Shown here piece by piece: positions 8,195 to 16,907 of a stretch of 64,000 nucleotides of DNA. Location of the stretch: assembly GCA_023392635.1 (NCBI GenBank), contig JAEVYS010000093.1, positions 1-64,000 of the forward strand, in the 5' to 3' direction. This DNA comes from Actinomycetes bacterium. GTDB taxonomy: Bacteria > Actinomycetota > Actinomycetes > Propionibacteriales > Propionibacteriaceae. The notes under the pieces were generated by a model. The model saw only the letters and a list, made by a program, of their open reading frames with translations, had not been told where the DNA came from and did not search any database. Both the position numbers and the translations under genes were made by a program. Position 1 is the stretch's first letter, and each line of letters begins with the position of its first letter.

Positions 8195-9325
8195 TCAGGT
8201 GAGGGAGGCAGCCATCCGCGCGACACCCTCGACCACCAGGTCGGGGGAGCACGCGAGGTTCACGCGCACCCACTGCTGGTGCTCGCGCGCGAAGTTCGCG
8301 CCCGGCGAGAACGCCACCCGTCCCTGTTCGAGGAAGTGCTGCGCCGGGTCCTTCAGCCCGAGCGCAGAGCAGTCCACCCAGGCGAGGTAGGTGCCCTCGG
8401 CGGGGGAGTAGGCAGCCCCCGGCAGCTTCGCCGCGAGTTCGGCGGCGAGCAGGCGCTTGTTGGCTGCGATCTCGACCATGAGCTCGTCGACCCACTCCTG
8501 CGCCGAGAGCAGGGCGGCGGTGTGGGCGAGGTTCGCGAAGTGGCCGGTCGACTGCTGTGCCAGCGGGGGCAGTTCGCGCAGCAGGTGCGTCGCCTCGCTG
8601 CCTGCGATGATCAGCCCCGCCTTGAAGGCCGCGAGGTTCCAGCTCTTGCCCGCGCTGGTGACGCAGACGGCGTCCTCCCCGCCGGGCACGCCGAGCAGCG
8701 GCACGAACTCCGCGCCCGGGTCGAGCAGCGGCGCGTGGATCTCGTCGACGATCACGCGCACGCCGAACCGGTCCGCCAGTTCCATCACCGCGATCAGCTC
8801 GTCCTCGGTGTGCACCACGCCGGTCGGGTTGTGCGGGGAGCACAGCAGGTAGGCCCTGGGCGCGTCCGGGCCGGCGAACGCGGCCTCGAGCGCGTCGAGG
8901 TCGAGACGGCCGGACGCCGCGAGGGGAGCCTCCGTGATCGAGCGACGGTACCCGGCGATCACCTGGCGGAACGGCGGGTAGACCGGCGGGTTGATGACCA
9001 CGTGGTCACCCGGCGCGGTGCAGGCCTCGAGGACGGCGAGGATCGAGTTCATCACGTCCCCCGCCCGGCGGACCTGCGCCGTGGCGTCCAGGTGCCATTC
9101 CCAGCGGTGGGACGCCATCGCCGCGAACGCCTCGGCGTACGCAGTGCCGTAGGGGTAGCCGGTGTCGCCGCGGGTGATCGCCGCTGCGACGGCCTCCGCG
9201 ACGGCCGGGTGCATCGCAACGTCCATCTCCGCGACCCACATCGGCAGCACGTCCGGCTCGAACGTGTGCCACTTCAGGCTGGTCCTGGAGCGCAGTTGGT
9301 CGAGGGAGAGGGACAACAGCGGCAT
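8195..9325 (-). CDS. MalY/PatB-type C-S lyase (PLP aminotransferase fold)
   Basis: 376-residue fold-type I PLP enzyme of the MalY/PatB group, whose members cleave cystathionine or cysteine conjugates (C-S lyase) and rarely transaminate. Visible: WVAEMD near the N-terminus (typical of the group), CSPHNPTGVV, VDEIHAPL and the PLP lysine in SAGKSWNLAAFKAG. The ATG at 9325 is chosen because a TAGGGT -10 element ends 7 bases upstream, which predicts a leaderless mRNA; a GTG at 9332-9334 overlaps that element. A role in sulfur amino acid metabolism is likely; metX/metW are 27 kb away. Confidence 0.87.
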   Translation of the reverse strand: MPLLSLSLDQLRSRTSLKWHTFEPDVLPMWVAEMDVAMHPAVAEAVAAAITRGDTGYPYGTAYAEAFAAMASHRWEWHLDATAQVRRAGDVMNSILAVLEACTAPGDHVVINPPVYPPFRQVIAGYRRSITEAPLAASGRLDLDALEAAFAGPDAPRAYLLCSPHNPTGVVHTEDELIAVMELADRFGVRVIVDEIHAPLLDPGAEFVPLLGVPGGEDAVCVTSAGKSWNLAAFKAGLIIAGSEATHLLRELPPLAQQSTGHFANLAHTAALLSAQEWVDELMVEIAANKRLLAAELAAKLPGAAYSPAEGTYLAWVDCSALGLKDPAQHFLEQGRVAFSPGANFAREHQQWVRVNLACSPDLVVEGVARMAASLT

Positions 9326-9332
9326 GTCCGGC

Positions 9333-9338
9333 ACCCTA
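9333..9338 (-). promoter_or_regulatory. -10 element (TAGGGT), leaderless start of the MalY-like gene
   Basis: TAGGGT on the minus strand, followed by 7 bases and then the ATG at 9325. With the usual -7 end of the -10 box the transcript would begin at or next to the start codon. It faces the divergent promoter at 9352-9357. Confidence 0.6.
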
Positions 9339-9351
9339 TCCGGTGGCGCGC

Positions 9352-9357
9352 TACTCT
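9352..9357 (+). promoter_or_regulatory. -10 element (TACTCT), leaderless start of sua5-like gene
   Basis: TACTCT followed by 6 bases and the GTG at 9364. This favours 9364 over the in-frame GTG at 9343, which lies upstream of the -10. The start codons of the two divergent genes are only 38 bases apart, so the promoters must overlap. Confidence 0.6.
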
Positions 9358-9363
9358 CCTCGC

Positions 9364-9987
9364 GTGGCCCGCTACTTCGACGTCCACCCGGACAACCCCC
9401 AGCCCCGCGCGCTCACCCAGGTCGCCGACATCGTCCGCGCGGGCGGCCTGGTCGCGTACCCCACCGACTCCGGCTACGCCCTGGGCTGCCGGCTCGGCAA
9501 CCGGGAAGGGCTCGAGCGGATCCGAGGCCTGCGGCACCTCGACGATAGGCACCACTTCACGCTGGTGTGCAGCGCATTCGCCCAGCTGGGCCAGTACGTG
9601 CAGATGGACAACGACGTGTTCCGTGCGGTCAAGGCCGCGACGCCGGGCGCCTACACGTTCATTCTCAGGGCGACGCGCGAGGCGCCCAAGGTGATGCTGC
9701 AGCCGAAGAAGCGGACGGTCGGGGTCCGGGTCCCGCAGCACACGACGGCACTGGCGTTGCTGACCACCCTCGGCGAGCCGCTGATGTCGTCCACCCTGAT
9801 CCTGCCGGGCCACGACGACCCGATGACGGACGGTTGGCAGGTGAACGACGAACTGGGCAACCTGCTGGACGCCGTCCTCGACTCCGGGGACTGCGGGCTG
9901 GAGCCGACCACCATCGTCGACCTGTCGGACGACGAGGTCGAGATCACCCGCTACGGGGTCGGCGACCCGACCCCGTTCGAGGAGTGA
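9364..9987 (+). CDS. Sua5/YciO/YrdC family protein
   Basis: 207-residue protein of the Sua5/YciO/YrdC fold. The family includes L-threonylcarbamoyladenylate synthase, which makes the intermediate for t6A at position 37 of ANN-decoding tRNAs; the YciO branch may act differently. Visible: GGLVAYPTDSGYALGC, the nucleotide-site block KKRTVGVRVP and a family-typical PLMSSTLI segment. The length and KPPDR-like variation fit YciO better than TsaC. GTG start at 9364 from the leaderless promoter. The 3' end overlaps the convergent activase gene by 44 bases. Confidence 0.85.
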   Translation: MARYFDVHPDNPQPRALTQVADIVRAGGLVAYPTDSGYALGCRLGNREGLERIRGLRHLDDRHHFTLVCSAFAQLGQYVQMDNDVFRAVKAATPGAYTFILRATREAPKVMLQPKKRTVGVRVPQHTTALALLTTLGEPLMSSTLILPGHDDPMTDGWQVNDELGNLLDAVLDSGDCGLEPTTIVDLSDDEVEITRYGVGDPTPFEE

Positions 9988-12900
9988 CCCCGGACGGCAC
10001 GGGCGCGGCGCCGCGGGCCGGCGTGCTCACATCGGCCCGGGCGGCCTTGTGGGCACTGGCCACCACCAGCTTGATGCGGTTGAGCTGGTTCACCTCGCTG
10101 GCGCCGGGGTCGTAGTCGATCGACGCGATGTTGGCGTGCGGGTAGAGCCGACGCAGTTCGCGGAACATGCCCTTCCCGACCACGTGGTTCGGCAGGCACG
10201 CGAACGGCTGCGCGCAGATGATGTTGGGCGTCCCGGACTCGATCAGCTCCATCATCTCCGCGGTCAGCAACCAGCCTTCGCCCGCGGTCGTGCCCAGCGA
10301 GACGACGTTCTGCGCCCGTTGTGCCATCGTGTCCAGTGACGCCTGCACCGTGAACTTGCCGCCGCAGCGCGCGAGCGCCCGGCTCGCCGGCGCCTGGTAC
10401 TGCTCGACCAGCCACAGGCCGACCTTCTTGGCGTGGCGTGACTTCTCGCCGATGCCGAGGTGGTGCCACTTCCAGTCGCCGGTGTAGAGCATCTGGCCGA
10501 AGAATTCCAGCAGCCCCGGCAGCACGGCCTCGCAGCCCTCGTCCTCGATCACCTGCACGGCGTGGTTGTTCGCGTCGGGGTGGAACTTCACCAGGATCTC
10601 TCCGACCAGGCCGACCCGCGGCTTGCGCGGGATGTCCCGCAACGCGAGCCGGTCGAACTCGGCGACCATGTGGTCGATGATCCAGCCGTACCCGACGCGC
10701 CGGCCCAGGCTGGGCGCGTGGCCGCCGGTGGTGAAGAACTCCTGGCAGACCCTGTCCCAGCGCCGGTAGAGCTGCTCGGTGCTGCCCGCGACCGCCTCGT
10801 ACGGACGCAGGCGCAGCACCATCGACTGCAGCAGGTCGCCGAGCACCAGCGCCTGCACCCCGCGGTGGACCAGCGCCGGCGTCACCTTGAAGCCGGGGTT
10901 CTCCTCGAAGCCCTGGGCACTGACCGCGACGACCGGCACCTGGCCGAACCCGGCGTCCGCCAGGCCCTTGCGCAGCATGCCCGCGTAGTTCGTGGCCCGG
11001 CACATGCCCCCGGTCTGCGTGATCGCGACGCTCGCGTTGTCGGGGTCGGCGCCGCCGGTGAGGAACCGGTTGACCAGTTGTCCGATGACCATGATCGCCG
11101 GGTAGCAGGCGTCGTTGTTGACGTACTTCAGCCCCACCTCGACGTCCTCGGCGGTGGCGTGCTCGAGCAGTTCCACGCGGTAGCCGAGCCGTCGCAGCAC
11201 GGCCACCACCAGCCGGAAGTGGATCGGAGCCATCTGCGGGGCGTAGATGGTGTGGGTCTCGCGCGCCCGCCTGGTGAACACCGGCCGCGGCGCCCGCTGG
11301 ACGTCGCCGGCGTAGGTCACGATCTCGGCGCTGTGCACGTCGCTGCGCGGACGCCGTCCCTCGGTCGCGGCCTTGAGCGACCGCAGCCGGATCCGGGCGG
11401 CGCCGAGATTGGACACCTCATCGATCTTCAGCACCGTGTACACCTCGTCGGCGGCCTCCAGGATCTCCTGCACCTGGTCGGTGGTGACGGCGTCGACGCC
11501 GCAGCCGAACGAGTTCAGCTGCACGAGCTCCAGCCGCCGGTCGCCGATGCTCGCGGCCGCCGCCTCGTACAGCCGGGTGTGGTACGCCCACTGGTCACGC
11601 ACCCGCAGCGGTCGCTCCAGGCGGGGTTCTTCGATGACGCTGTCCTCGGTCAGCACGGCCATGCCGAGACCCGTGATGAGCTCGGGGATGCCGTGGTTGA
11701 TCTCCGGGTCGACGTGGTAGGGGCGCCCGGCCAGGACGATCCCGCGGCCATCGTGCTCGGCCAGCCAGGCCAGCGCCCGACGCCCCTCCGCCCTGATGTC
11801 TGCCTTCACCCTTGCGTCCTCGGCGTAGCCCGCCGCCACGGCAGGCCGGGCCTCGTCGAGGGTCACGTCGAAATCCTCGAACACCTCGACCAGTCGCTGC
11901 GCGAGGTGTTCGGGCTCGTCGAGGTTGAGGAAGGGGTCGAGGTAGCGGATGCCCGGCTCGCGCAACCGCGGAACGTTCTTCTCCAGAACCTGGGGGTAGA
12001 AGGCGACGATCGGGCAGTTGAAGTGGTTGTCGGCCTGCGTGAACTGCTGCTGCTCGAACGGGACGCAGGGGTAGAAGATCGTCTTCACGCCGCGGTCGAG
12101 GAGGTCCTCGAGGTGGCCGTGTGCGAGCTTGGCCGGATAACAGACGTTCTCGGACGGGATCGACTCCGCCCCCTCGGCGAGGGTGTCGTGGCTGGACCGG
12201 CCGGAGATGATCACCCGGAACCCCAGCGCCGACAACGTGGTGAACCAGAACGGGTAGTTCTCGTACATGTTGAGCACGCGCGGGATGCCGATGTCGCCGC
12301 GTGTGGTGGCCGCCTCGGTGAGCCGTCGGTAGCCGAACAACCGGCGGTACTTGAAGTCGTAGAGGTTCGGCAGCTCGGACTTCCGCGGCGTGCGCTCCGC
12401 GCTCGCGCCGCGTTCGCACCGGTTGCCCGACACGTGGCGGGTTCCGTCGGCGAACGTCGAGATCGTGAGCTGGCAGTGGTTCTGGCACAGCCGGCAGGTG
12501 TCGAGGGCGGTGTCGATCCGGAACTCGTCGAGTTCGGTGGTGCTGAGGAGCTCGGACCGCGCGCCGGGGGAGTGGTAGCCCTTGGCGGTGAGCGCGGCGC
12601 CGTACGCGCCCATCAGCCCGGCGATGTCGGGACGGACGACCGTCGTCCGCGTCAGCAATTCGAATGCGCGCAACACGGCGTCGTTGAGGAACGTCCCGCC
12701 CTGCACCACGACCTTCGGCCCGAGCTGCGCGGTGTCCTTGAGCTTGATCACCTTGTACAGGGCATTGCGCACGACGGAGTAGGACAGGCCGGCGGAGATA
12801 TCACCGACCTCCGCGCCCTCCTTCTGGGCCTGCTTGACCGAGGAGTTCATGAAGACCGTGCACCGGCTGCCGAGGTCGACCGGGCGCGCAGCGCGCACCG

Positions 12901-14299
12901 CCGCCTGCGCGAAGCTGCCCACATCGGTGCCCATGGTCTCGGCGAAGGTCTGGAGGAACGACCCGCAGCCCGAGGAGCAGGCCTCGTTGACGGCGATCGA
13001 GTCGACGGCGCCGTTGCGGATCTTGAGGTACTTCATGTCCTGGCCGCCGATGTCGATGACCGAGCTGACACCCGGGCAGACGTGCTCGGCCGCCCGGTAG
13101 TGGGCCATCGTCTCGACCTCGCCGTCGTCGACGCGCAGTGCTGCCCGGATGAGGCCCTCGCCGTAGCCGGTGGCGCAGGCCCGGCCGATCCAGGCGCCCG
13201 CGGGCAGCCCGGCGCGCACCTCGCGCACGATCGCGACCGCGGCCGTGACCGGGTCGCCGCGGTTCGAGGCGTAGGAGGAGTAGCGGACGGTCTCGTCCGC
13301 GTCGATCAGCACCGCCTTGATCGTCGTCGAGCCGGCGTCGATGCCGAGGAAGCAGGGACCGTGCGCGCCGCCCAGGTCGGCCCTCGGCACATGGGCCGAG
13401 GCGTGCCGCGTCCGGAACTCCTCGGCCTCGGCGTCGTCGGTGAAGAGCGGCCGCAGGGTGCTGCGGGCAAGGGACAGCTCGATCCGCGAGGCGAGGCCGG
13501 AGAGCAGTTGTTCGGCGGTTCGCGCGGTGCCCCGGGCGAGCATCGCCGCCCCCCGCGCGACGAACAACTGGGCGTCCGCCGGGGTGGTCACCGTGTGGAG
13601 GTGGTCACCTAGCGCGCGCCGGTAGGCCTCCCGGAGCTGGGGCAGGAAGTGCAGCGGTCCGCCGAGGAACACGAGGTTGCCGCGGATCGGGTTGCCGGCG
13701 GCGAGGCCAGAGATCGTCTGCAGCGCCACCGCCTGGAACACCGACGCGGCCAGGTCGGTGTGCGCGGCCCCCTGGTTCAGCAGTGGCTGCAGGTCGGACT
13801 TGGCGAAGACGCCGCACCGCGAGGCGATCGGGTAGAGGTTCTGGTGGCGCGCGGCCAGGTCGTCGAGGCCGGTGGCATCGGTGTGGAGCAGGGCGGCCAT
13901 CTGGTCGATGAAGGCACCAGTGCCGCCGGCGCACGTCCCGTTCATGCGCTGTTCCGGCACCGGACGAAGGTAGGTGATCTTCGCGTCCTCGCCCCCCAGT
14001 TCGATCACCACGTCGGTGTCGGGAAGGAGCTGCTGGACGGCTTCGGTGCTGGCGATGACCTCCTGGACGAAACCCAGCCCCATCAGCTGGGCCACCTGAA
14101 GTCCGCCGGAACCTGTGACCGCGCCGGTGAAGGCGACGGCGGGGAAGTGCGCGGCGATGGTCGACAGGAGGTTGCGCAGTTCGCCGCGGACGTCAGCGTT
14201 GTGGCGCCGGTAGTCGCTGAAGACCACGTCCTGGCCGCGCAGGACGACCGCCTTGACCGTGGTCGAGCCCACGTCGAGGCCCAGTGAGAGCGGCGACAT
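9944..14299 (-). CDS. Large acyl-CoA dehydratase activase-like protein (BadF/BcrA and HgdB-like)
   Basis: 1451 residues. It has two ASKHA-type BadF/BadG/BcrA/BcrD ATPase domains in tandem (DVGSTTVKA near residue 8; IDAGSTTIKA near 318). Each has the activase cysteine pattern: CAGGTGAF with RCGVF in the first, CSSGCGSF (about 439) with RCTVF in the second. A cysteine-rich CRLCQNHC follows near 600, then a DUF2229/HgdB-like C-terminal half. Related activases hold a [4Fe-4S] cluster between subunits and inject electrons into 2-hydroxyacyl-CoA or benzoyl-CoA dehydratases. The fused giant form is widespread but of unproven function. No dehydratase subunits are nearby. ATG at 14299 starts the first beta strand; a TTG 18 bases upstream is less likely. 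Confidence 0.85.
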   Translation of the reverse strand: MSPLSLGLDVGSTTVKAVVLRGQDVVFSDYRRHNADVRGELRNLLSTIAAHFPAVAFTGAVTGSGGLQVAQLMGLGFVQEVIASTEAVQQLLPDTDVVIELGGEDAKITYLRPVPEQRMNGTCAGGTGAFIDQMAALLHTDATGLDDLAARHQNLYPIASRCGVFAKSDLQPLLNQGAAHTDLAASVFQAVALQTISGLAAGNPIRGNLVFLGGPLHFLPQLREAYRRALGDHLHTVTTPADAQLFVARGAAMLARGTARTAEQLLSGLASRIELSLARSTLRPLFTDDAEAEEFRTRHASAHVPRADLGGAHGPCFLGIDAGSTTIKAVLIDADETVRYSSYASNRGDPVTAAVAIVREVRAGLPAGAWIGRACATGYGEGLIRAALRVDDGEVETMAHYRAAEHVCPGVSSVIDIGGQDMKYLKIRNGAVDSIAVNEACSSGCGSFLQTFAETMGTDVGSFAQAAVRAARPVDLGSRCTVFMNSSVKQAQKEGAEVGDISAGLSYSVVRNALYKVIKLKDTAQLGPKVVVQGGTFLNDAVLRAFELLTRTTVVRPDIAGLMGAYGAALTAKGYHSPGARSELLSTTELDEFRIDTALDTCRLCQNHCQLTISTFADGTRHVSGNRCERGASAERTPRKSELPNLYDFKYRRLFGYRRLTEAATTRGDIGIPRVLNMYENYPFWFTTLSALGFRVIISGRSSHDTLAEGAESIPSENVCYPAKLAHGHLEDLLDRGVKTIFYPCVPFEQQQFTQADNHFNCPIVAFYPQVLEKNVPRLREPGIRYLDPFLNLDEPEHLAQRLVEVFEDFDVTLDEARPAVAAGYAEDARVKADIRAEGRRALAWLAEHDGRGIVLAGRPYHVDPEINHGIPELITGLGMAVLTEDSVIEEPRLERPLRVRDQWAYHTRLYEAAAASIGDRRLELVQLNSFGCGVDAVTTDQVQEILEAADEVYTVLKIDEVSNLGAARIRLRSLKAATEGRRPRSDVHSAEIVTYAGDVQRAPRPVFTRRARETHTIYAPQMAPIHFRLVVAVLRRLGYRVELLEHATAEDVEVGLKYVNNDACYPAIMVIGQLVNRFLTGGADPDNASVAITQTGGMCRATNYAGMLRKGLADAGFGQVPVVAVSAQGFEENPGFKVTPALVHRGVQALVLGDLLQSMVLRLRPYEAVAGSTEQLYRRWDRVCQEFFTTGGHAPSLGRRVGYGWIIDHMVAEFDRLALRDIPRKPRVGLVGEILVKFHPDANNHAVQVIEDEGCEAVLPGLLEFFGQMLYTGDWKWHHLGIGEKSRHAKKVGLWLVEQYQAPASRALARCGGKFTVQASLDTMAQRAQNVVSLGTTAGEGWLLTAEMMELIESGTPNIICAQPFACLPNHVVGKGMFRELRRLYPHANIASIDYDPGASEVNQLNRIKLVVASAHKAARADVSTPARGAAPVPSGVTPRTGSGRRPRSG

Positions 14300-14323
14300 G
14301 TGCCTATGGTGCCGCAAGTGGCG

Positions 14324-15835
14324 TCAGCCCACGGCGGCCGTCACCACGTGGTAGCCCGTCGGCCCGTCCGGCAGCACGCCCTGCACCTGTGCCGTCTGCA
14401 CCACGCCGTCCCCGTCGTAGGCGCGGGCGGCCAGCCGGTGGGTACCCACCGTCGCCGTCCACGGCAGGTACCACTGCCGCCAGTAGTCGAGCCCGGCGTC
14501 GGGGCCGAGCCTCGCCGGCAGCCAGTCTTCGCCGTCGACCTGCACCTCCACCTTGCTGATCCCCCGGTGGGTGGCCCAGGCGACGCCGCCGATCACGGTT
14601 TCGCCGGCCTGGATGCGACCCTGCGGCGTGTCGATGCGGGTGGCGGTCTTCACGGGCCCCCGCTCGCCCCACCCGCGGATCGTCCAGTAGGCCTGGTCGG
14701 CCGCGAAGGTGGTCACGGTCAGGCTCTTCAACCACTTGGTTGCACCGACGTACCCGTAGAGCCCTGGCGTGAGCAGGCGGGCGGGGAAGCCGTGCTCCCG
14801 GGGGAGGGGTTGGCCGTCCATCGCCACGGCGATCATCGCGTCGCGCCCGTCGAGCAACACGGCGAGCGGCGTGCCGGCGGTGAACCCATCGGTGGAGGTA
14901 CTGAGCACCATGTCGGCGCCGGGGGCGGGCTGTGCCCGCCGGAGCAGGTCGGCGACCCGGACGCCCTGCCACCGTGTGCTGCCGCAGTAGGGGCCGCCGA
15001 TCTCATTGGATACGCAGGTGAGGGTGATGTCGCGCTCGATCATCGGCATCGCCAGGAGTTCGGCCCACGTGACCTCGAACGACTGCGCCACCAGCCCGTT
15101 CACCTGGAGCTTCCAGCCGGCGGTGTCGAGCTGGGGCAGGAAGAGGGCGGTGTCGATGCGGTAGAAGTCCGCGACCGGCGTGCGGAACGGGCTGATGCCG
15201 GGCACCGTCGCATCCAGGCCGGCGGGAAGAGGGGGTGCGGTCGACGACGGCGGCGGGAGCTGGATCGGGGTCTTTGGGCCCTGGGCGGGCGGGGCGCCCG
15301 GCAGTGTCGCGGTCGCAGCGGCGGCGAGCACGCCCGCACCGCCGGTGAGCAGGACCCGCCGGTCGAACCCGGTCTTCGGACGGGCCTGCGGGCGTTCGGG
15401 GCCGCTTCCGCCCCGCGAGAGCCAGCCCAGTTGCCAGCGCAGCAACGCTGCCGCGACGACCGCCGCGAGCAGGCTCGGCAGGGCGTCCAGCGTCCCGGCG
15501 GACGCGCGGGTCACCGCCGCCAGAACGCCCGCGAGGCCGAAGGCCGCGCACGCCACGTCACCGATCGCCCGCCGCCGTCGTGCCGCGATCCCTGCGCCGG
15601 CGCCCACGAGTCCGACCACGACAGCGATGCCCGCGATCAGGAGCGGCTTGTCCGCCGTACCGACCGTCGAGGTAGCCCACTCCTTCACCGGCGGGGGAGC
15701 GAGGTCGATGATCGCCGACCCGACGGCGACCAGGGGCGCGGACGCCGGGTTCACCAGGCTTCCCAGCAGCTGCCCCACGGCGATGCCGCCACCGGCCGCG
15801 GCCACGCCGGCCAGCGCACTCTCGGTGCGAGTCAC
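14324..15835 (-). CDS. Membrane-anchored sulfite oxidase-family molybdopterin enzyme
   Basis: 503 residues. Four hydrophobic segments fill about residues 1-140. A proline-rich linker leads to an extracytoplasmic oxidoreductase molybdopterin-binding domain and a C-terminal Mo-co dimerisation domain (GGVAWATHRGISKVEVQVDG onward). The molybdenum-ligating cysteine is near residue 274 in ITLTCVSNEIGG. Family members oxidise sulfite or reduce sulfoxides; the substrate is not evident. GTG start at 15835 is set by GATACT ending 6 bases upstream. It follows the HD gene of the satD operon after 35 bases but has its own promoter. Confidence 0.9.
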   Translation of the reverse strand: MTRTESALAGVAAAGGGIAVGQLLGSLVNPASAPLVAVGSAIIDLAPPPVKEWATSTVGTADKPLLIAGIAVVVGLVGAGAGIAARRRRAIGDVACAAFGLAGVLAAVTRASAGTLDALPSLLAAVVAAALLRWQLGWLSRGGSGPERPQARPKTGFDRRVLLTGGAGVLAAAATATLPGAPPAQGPKTPIQLPPPSSTAPPLPAGLDATVPGISPFRTPVADFYRIDTALFLPQLDTAGWKLQVNGLVAQSFEVTWAELLAMPMIERDITLTCVSNEIGGPYCGSTRWQGVRVADLLRRAQPAPGADMVLSTSTDGFTAGTPLAVLLDGRDAMIAVAMDGQPLPREHGFPARLLTPGLYGYVGATKWLKSLTVTTFAADQAYWTIRGWGERGPVKTATRIDTPQGRIQAGETVIGGVAWATHRGISKVEVQVDGEDWLPARLGPDAGLDYWRQWYLPWTATVGTHRLAARAYDGDGVVQTAQVQGVLPDGPTGYHVVTAAVG

Positions 15836-15841
15836 CCAGCC

Positions 15842-15847
15842 AGTATC
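15842..15847 (-). promoter_or_regulatory. -10 element (GATACT), leaderless start of molybdopterin enzyme
   Basis: GATACT on the minus strand, then 6 bases, then the GTG at 15835. It differs from TANNNT only in the first base. It lies between the HD gene stop and this start, so the gene can be transcribed on its own. Confidence 0.5.
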
Positions 15848-15870
15848 GTCGGCGGCCGCGTCTCGTCCGG

Positions 15871-16485
15871 TCAGGCTCCGGTGGCAGTGTTGCCCAGCGA
15901 GCGCTGCTCGGCGAGGAGGTTGCGTCTGGCCTGGTCGAGCCACAACGCGCGACCCGGTGCGGTGTGGAACAGGGGATCGGCCGCCAGCAGGGCGGCCACA
16001 CGGGCGAGACGGACGGTCGGCCAGTCGCCAGAGCCTTCGGTGGCCAGCTCGGCCCGCAGCGCGGCGACGGAGGCCCGGTACTGCTCGGGCGGGGCGCCCA
16101 GGATCGCCAGGTCAGCGTCGCTGACCCGGGCGCCCGCCGCATCGGCGGGCGCGGGTGCGTGCTCGATCGTCACCAGCACGAGACGCTCCACCTCGGAGAT
16201 CTCGGCGGGCGCGAGCCCGGCGGTCGCGAGCAGTCGGGCCGCCAGCGCGGCGGAGTCGCGCTCGTCGCGTCCGGCCCGTCCGGTGTGGACGGCGTCGTGG
16301 AACCAGATCGCCAGCCGCTCGGGCCGGGACGTGCCGCCGACCTCAGCCAGTGCGACCAGCGCGTGCGCAAGGTGGGACAGGTCGTGGTAGCGACGGTGGG
16401 GCTCGCTCCAGCGTGCGAGCAGGTCGGCGCCGATGGAACCGTGGTCGGGCAGCAGGTCCGCCCAGTCGCGGGCGAGCCCGCTCAC
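15871..16485 (-). CDS. HD-domain metal-dependent phosphohydrolase-like protein
   Basis: 204 residues with the HD signature: the histidine in RRYHDLSHL (about residue 44), HD in WFHDAVHTG (about 73) and a downstream histidine in TIEHAPA. HD proteins of this size hydrolyse phosphate esters of nucleotides or other small molecules; the substrate is unknown. The GTG at 16485 shares GTGA with the stop of the membrane gene upstream, so it is the third gene of a tightly overlapping satD operon. Reading further up to 16521 would add 12 residues overlapping the neighbour and is not favoured. Confidence 0.75.
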   Translation of the reverse strand: MSGLARDWADLLPDHGSIGADLLARWSEPHRRYHDLSHLAHALVALAEVGGTSRPERLAIWFHDAVHTGRAGRDERDSAALAARLLATAGLAPAEISEVERLVLVTIEHAPAPADAAGARVSDADLAILGAPPEQYRASVAALRAELATEGSGDWPTVRLARVAALLAADPLFHTAPGRALWLDQARRNLLAEQRSLGNTATGA

Positions 16486-16907
16486 CACAGCCGAACGACC
16501 CACCAGGCGAGCCCCGAGCACGCGGCGGCGAACAGCACACTGGTGAAGGTGCCGATGATGAAGCGCTCGGCCGCGCCCGTCGTCGTGGCCTTCAGGTCGG
16601 GGTACCGCGCGAGGCCCTTGATCGCGAGGACGACCGCGATGCCCTCGCCGAACCCGGCCAGGATGCTCGCGAAGATCGCCACGCGCTCCAGCAGGCCGAT
16701 CCAGTGGCCACCGCGGAGCTGGGCGGACGCCGCCCGGATGCCGGGGGACTGCGGGGGCTCACCGTCGGCCGCCGCCGCCCTCGACCGGCGTGGGGAATCG
16801 GCGAGCCGCAGCACGAGACGGACCGTGGGGCTGCCGACCAGGGCGGCGACCAGGCCGAGCACCACGACGACCGCGACCTTCACGGCGTCCGCCAGCACGG
16901 GGCTCAT
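16482..16907 (-). CDS. Small membrane protein of the satD operon
   Basis: 141 residues, three hydrophobic stretches (about residues 8-30, 75-98 and 120-140) with a charged cytoplasmic loop (SPRRSRAAAADGEPP). No named family recognised. It overlaps satD upstream (ATGA) and the HD gene downstream (GTGA). SatD-type regulators are often followed by a gene for a small membrane protein, so a shared role in stress or membrane physiology is plausible, but this is context only. Confidence 0.7.
   Translation of the reverse strand: MSPVLADAVKVAVVVVLGLVAALVGSPTVRLVLRLADSPRRSRAAAADGEPPQSPGIRAASAQLRGGHWIGLLERVAIFASILAGFGEGIAVVLAIKGLARYPDLKATTTGAAERFIIGTFTSVLFAAACSGLAWWVVRLW

Noticed and set aside
10460..13612. 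1050-residue open frame opposite the activase gene
   Set aside because: Same effect: repetitive VH/RD-rich translation, no motif; the minus-strand protein has clear family signatures.
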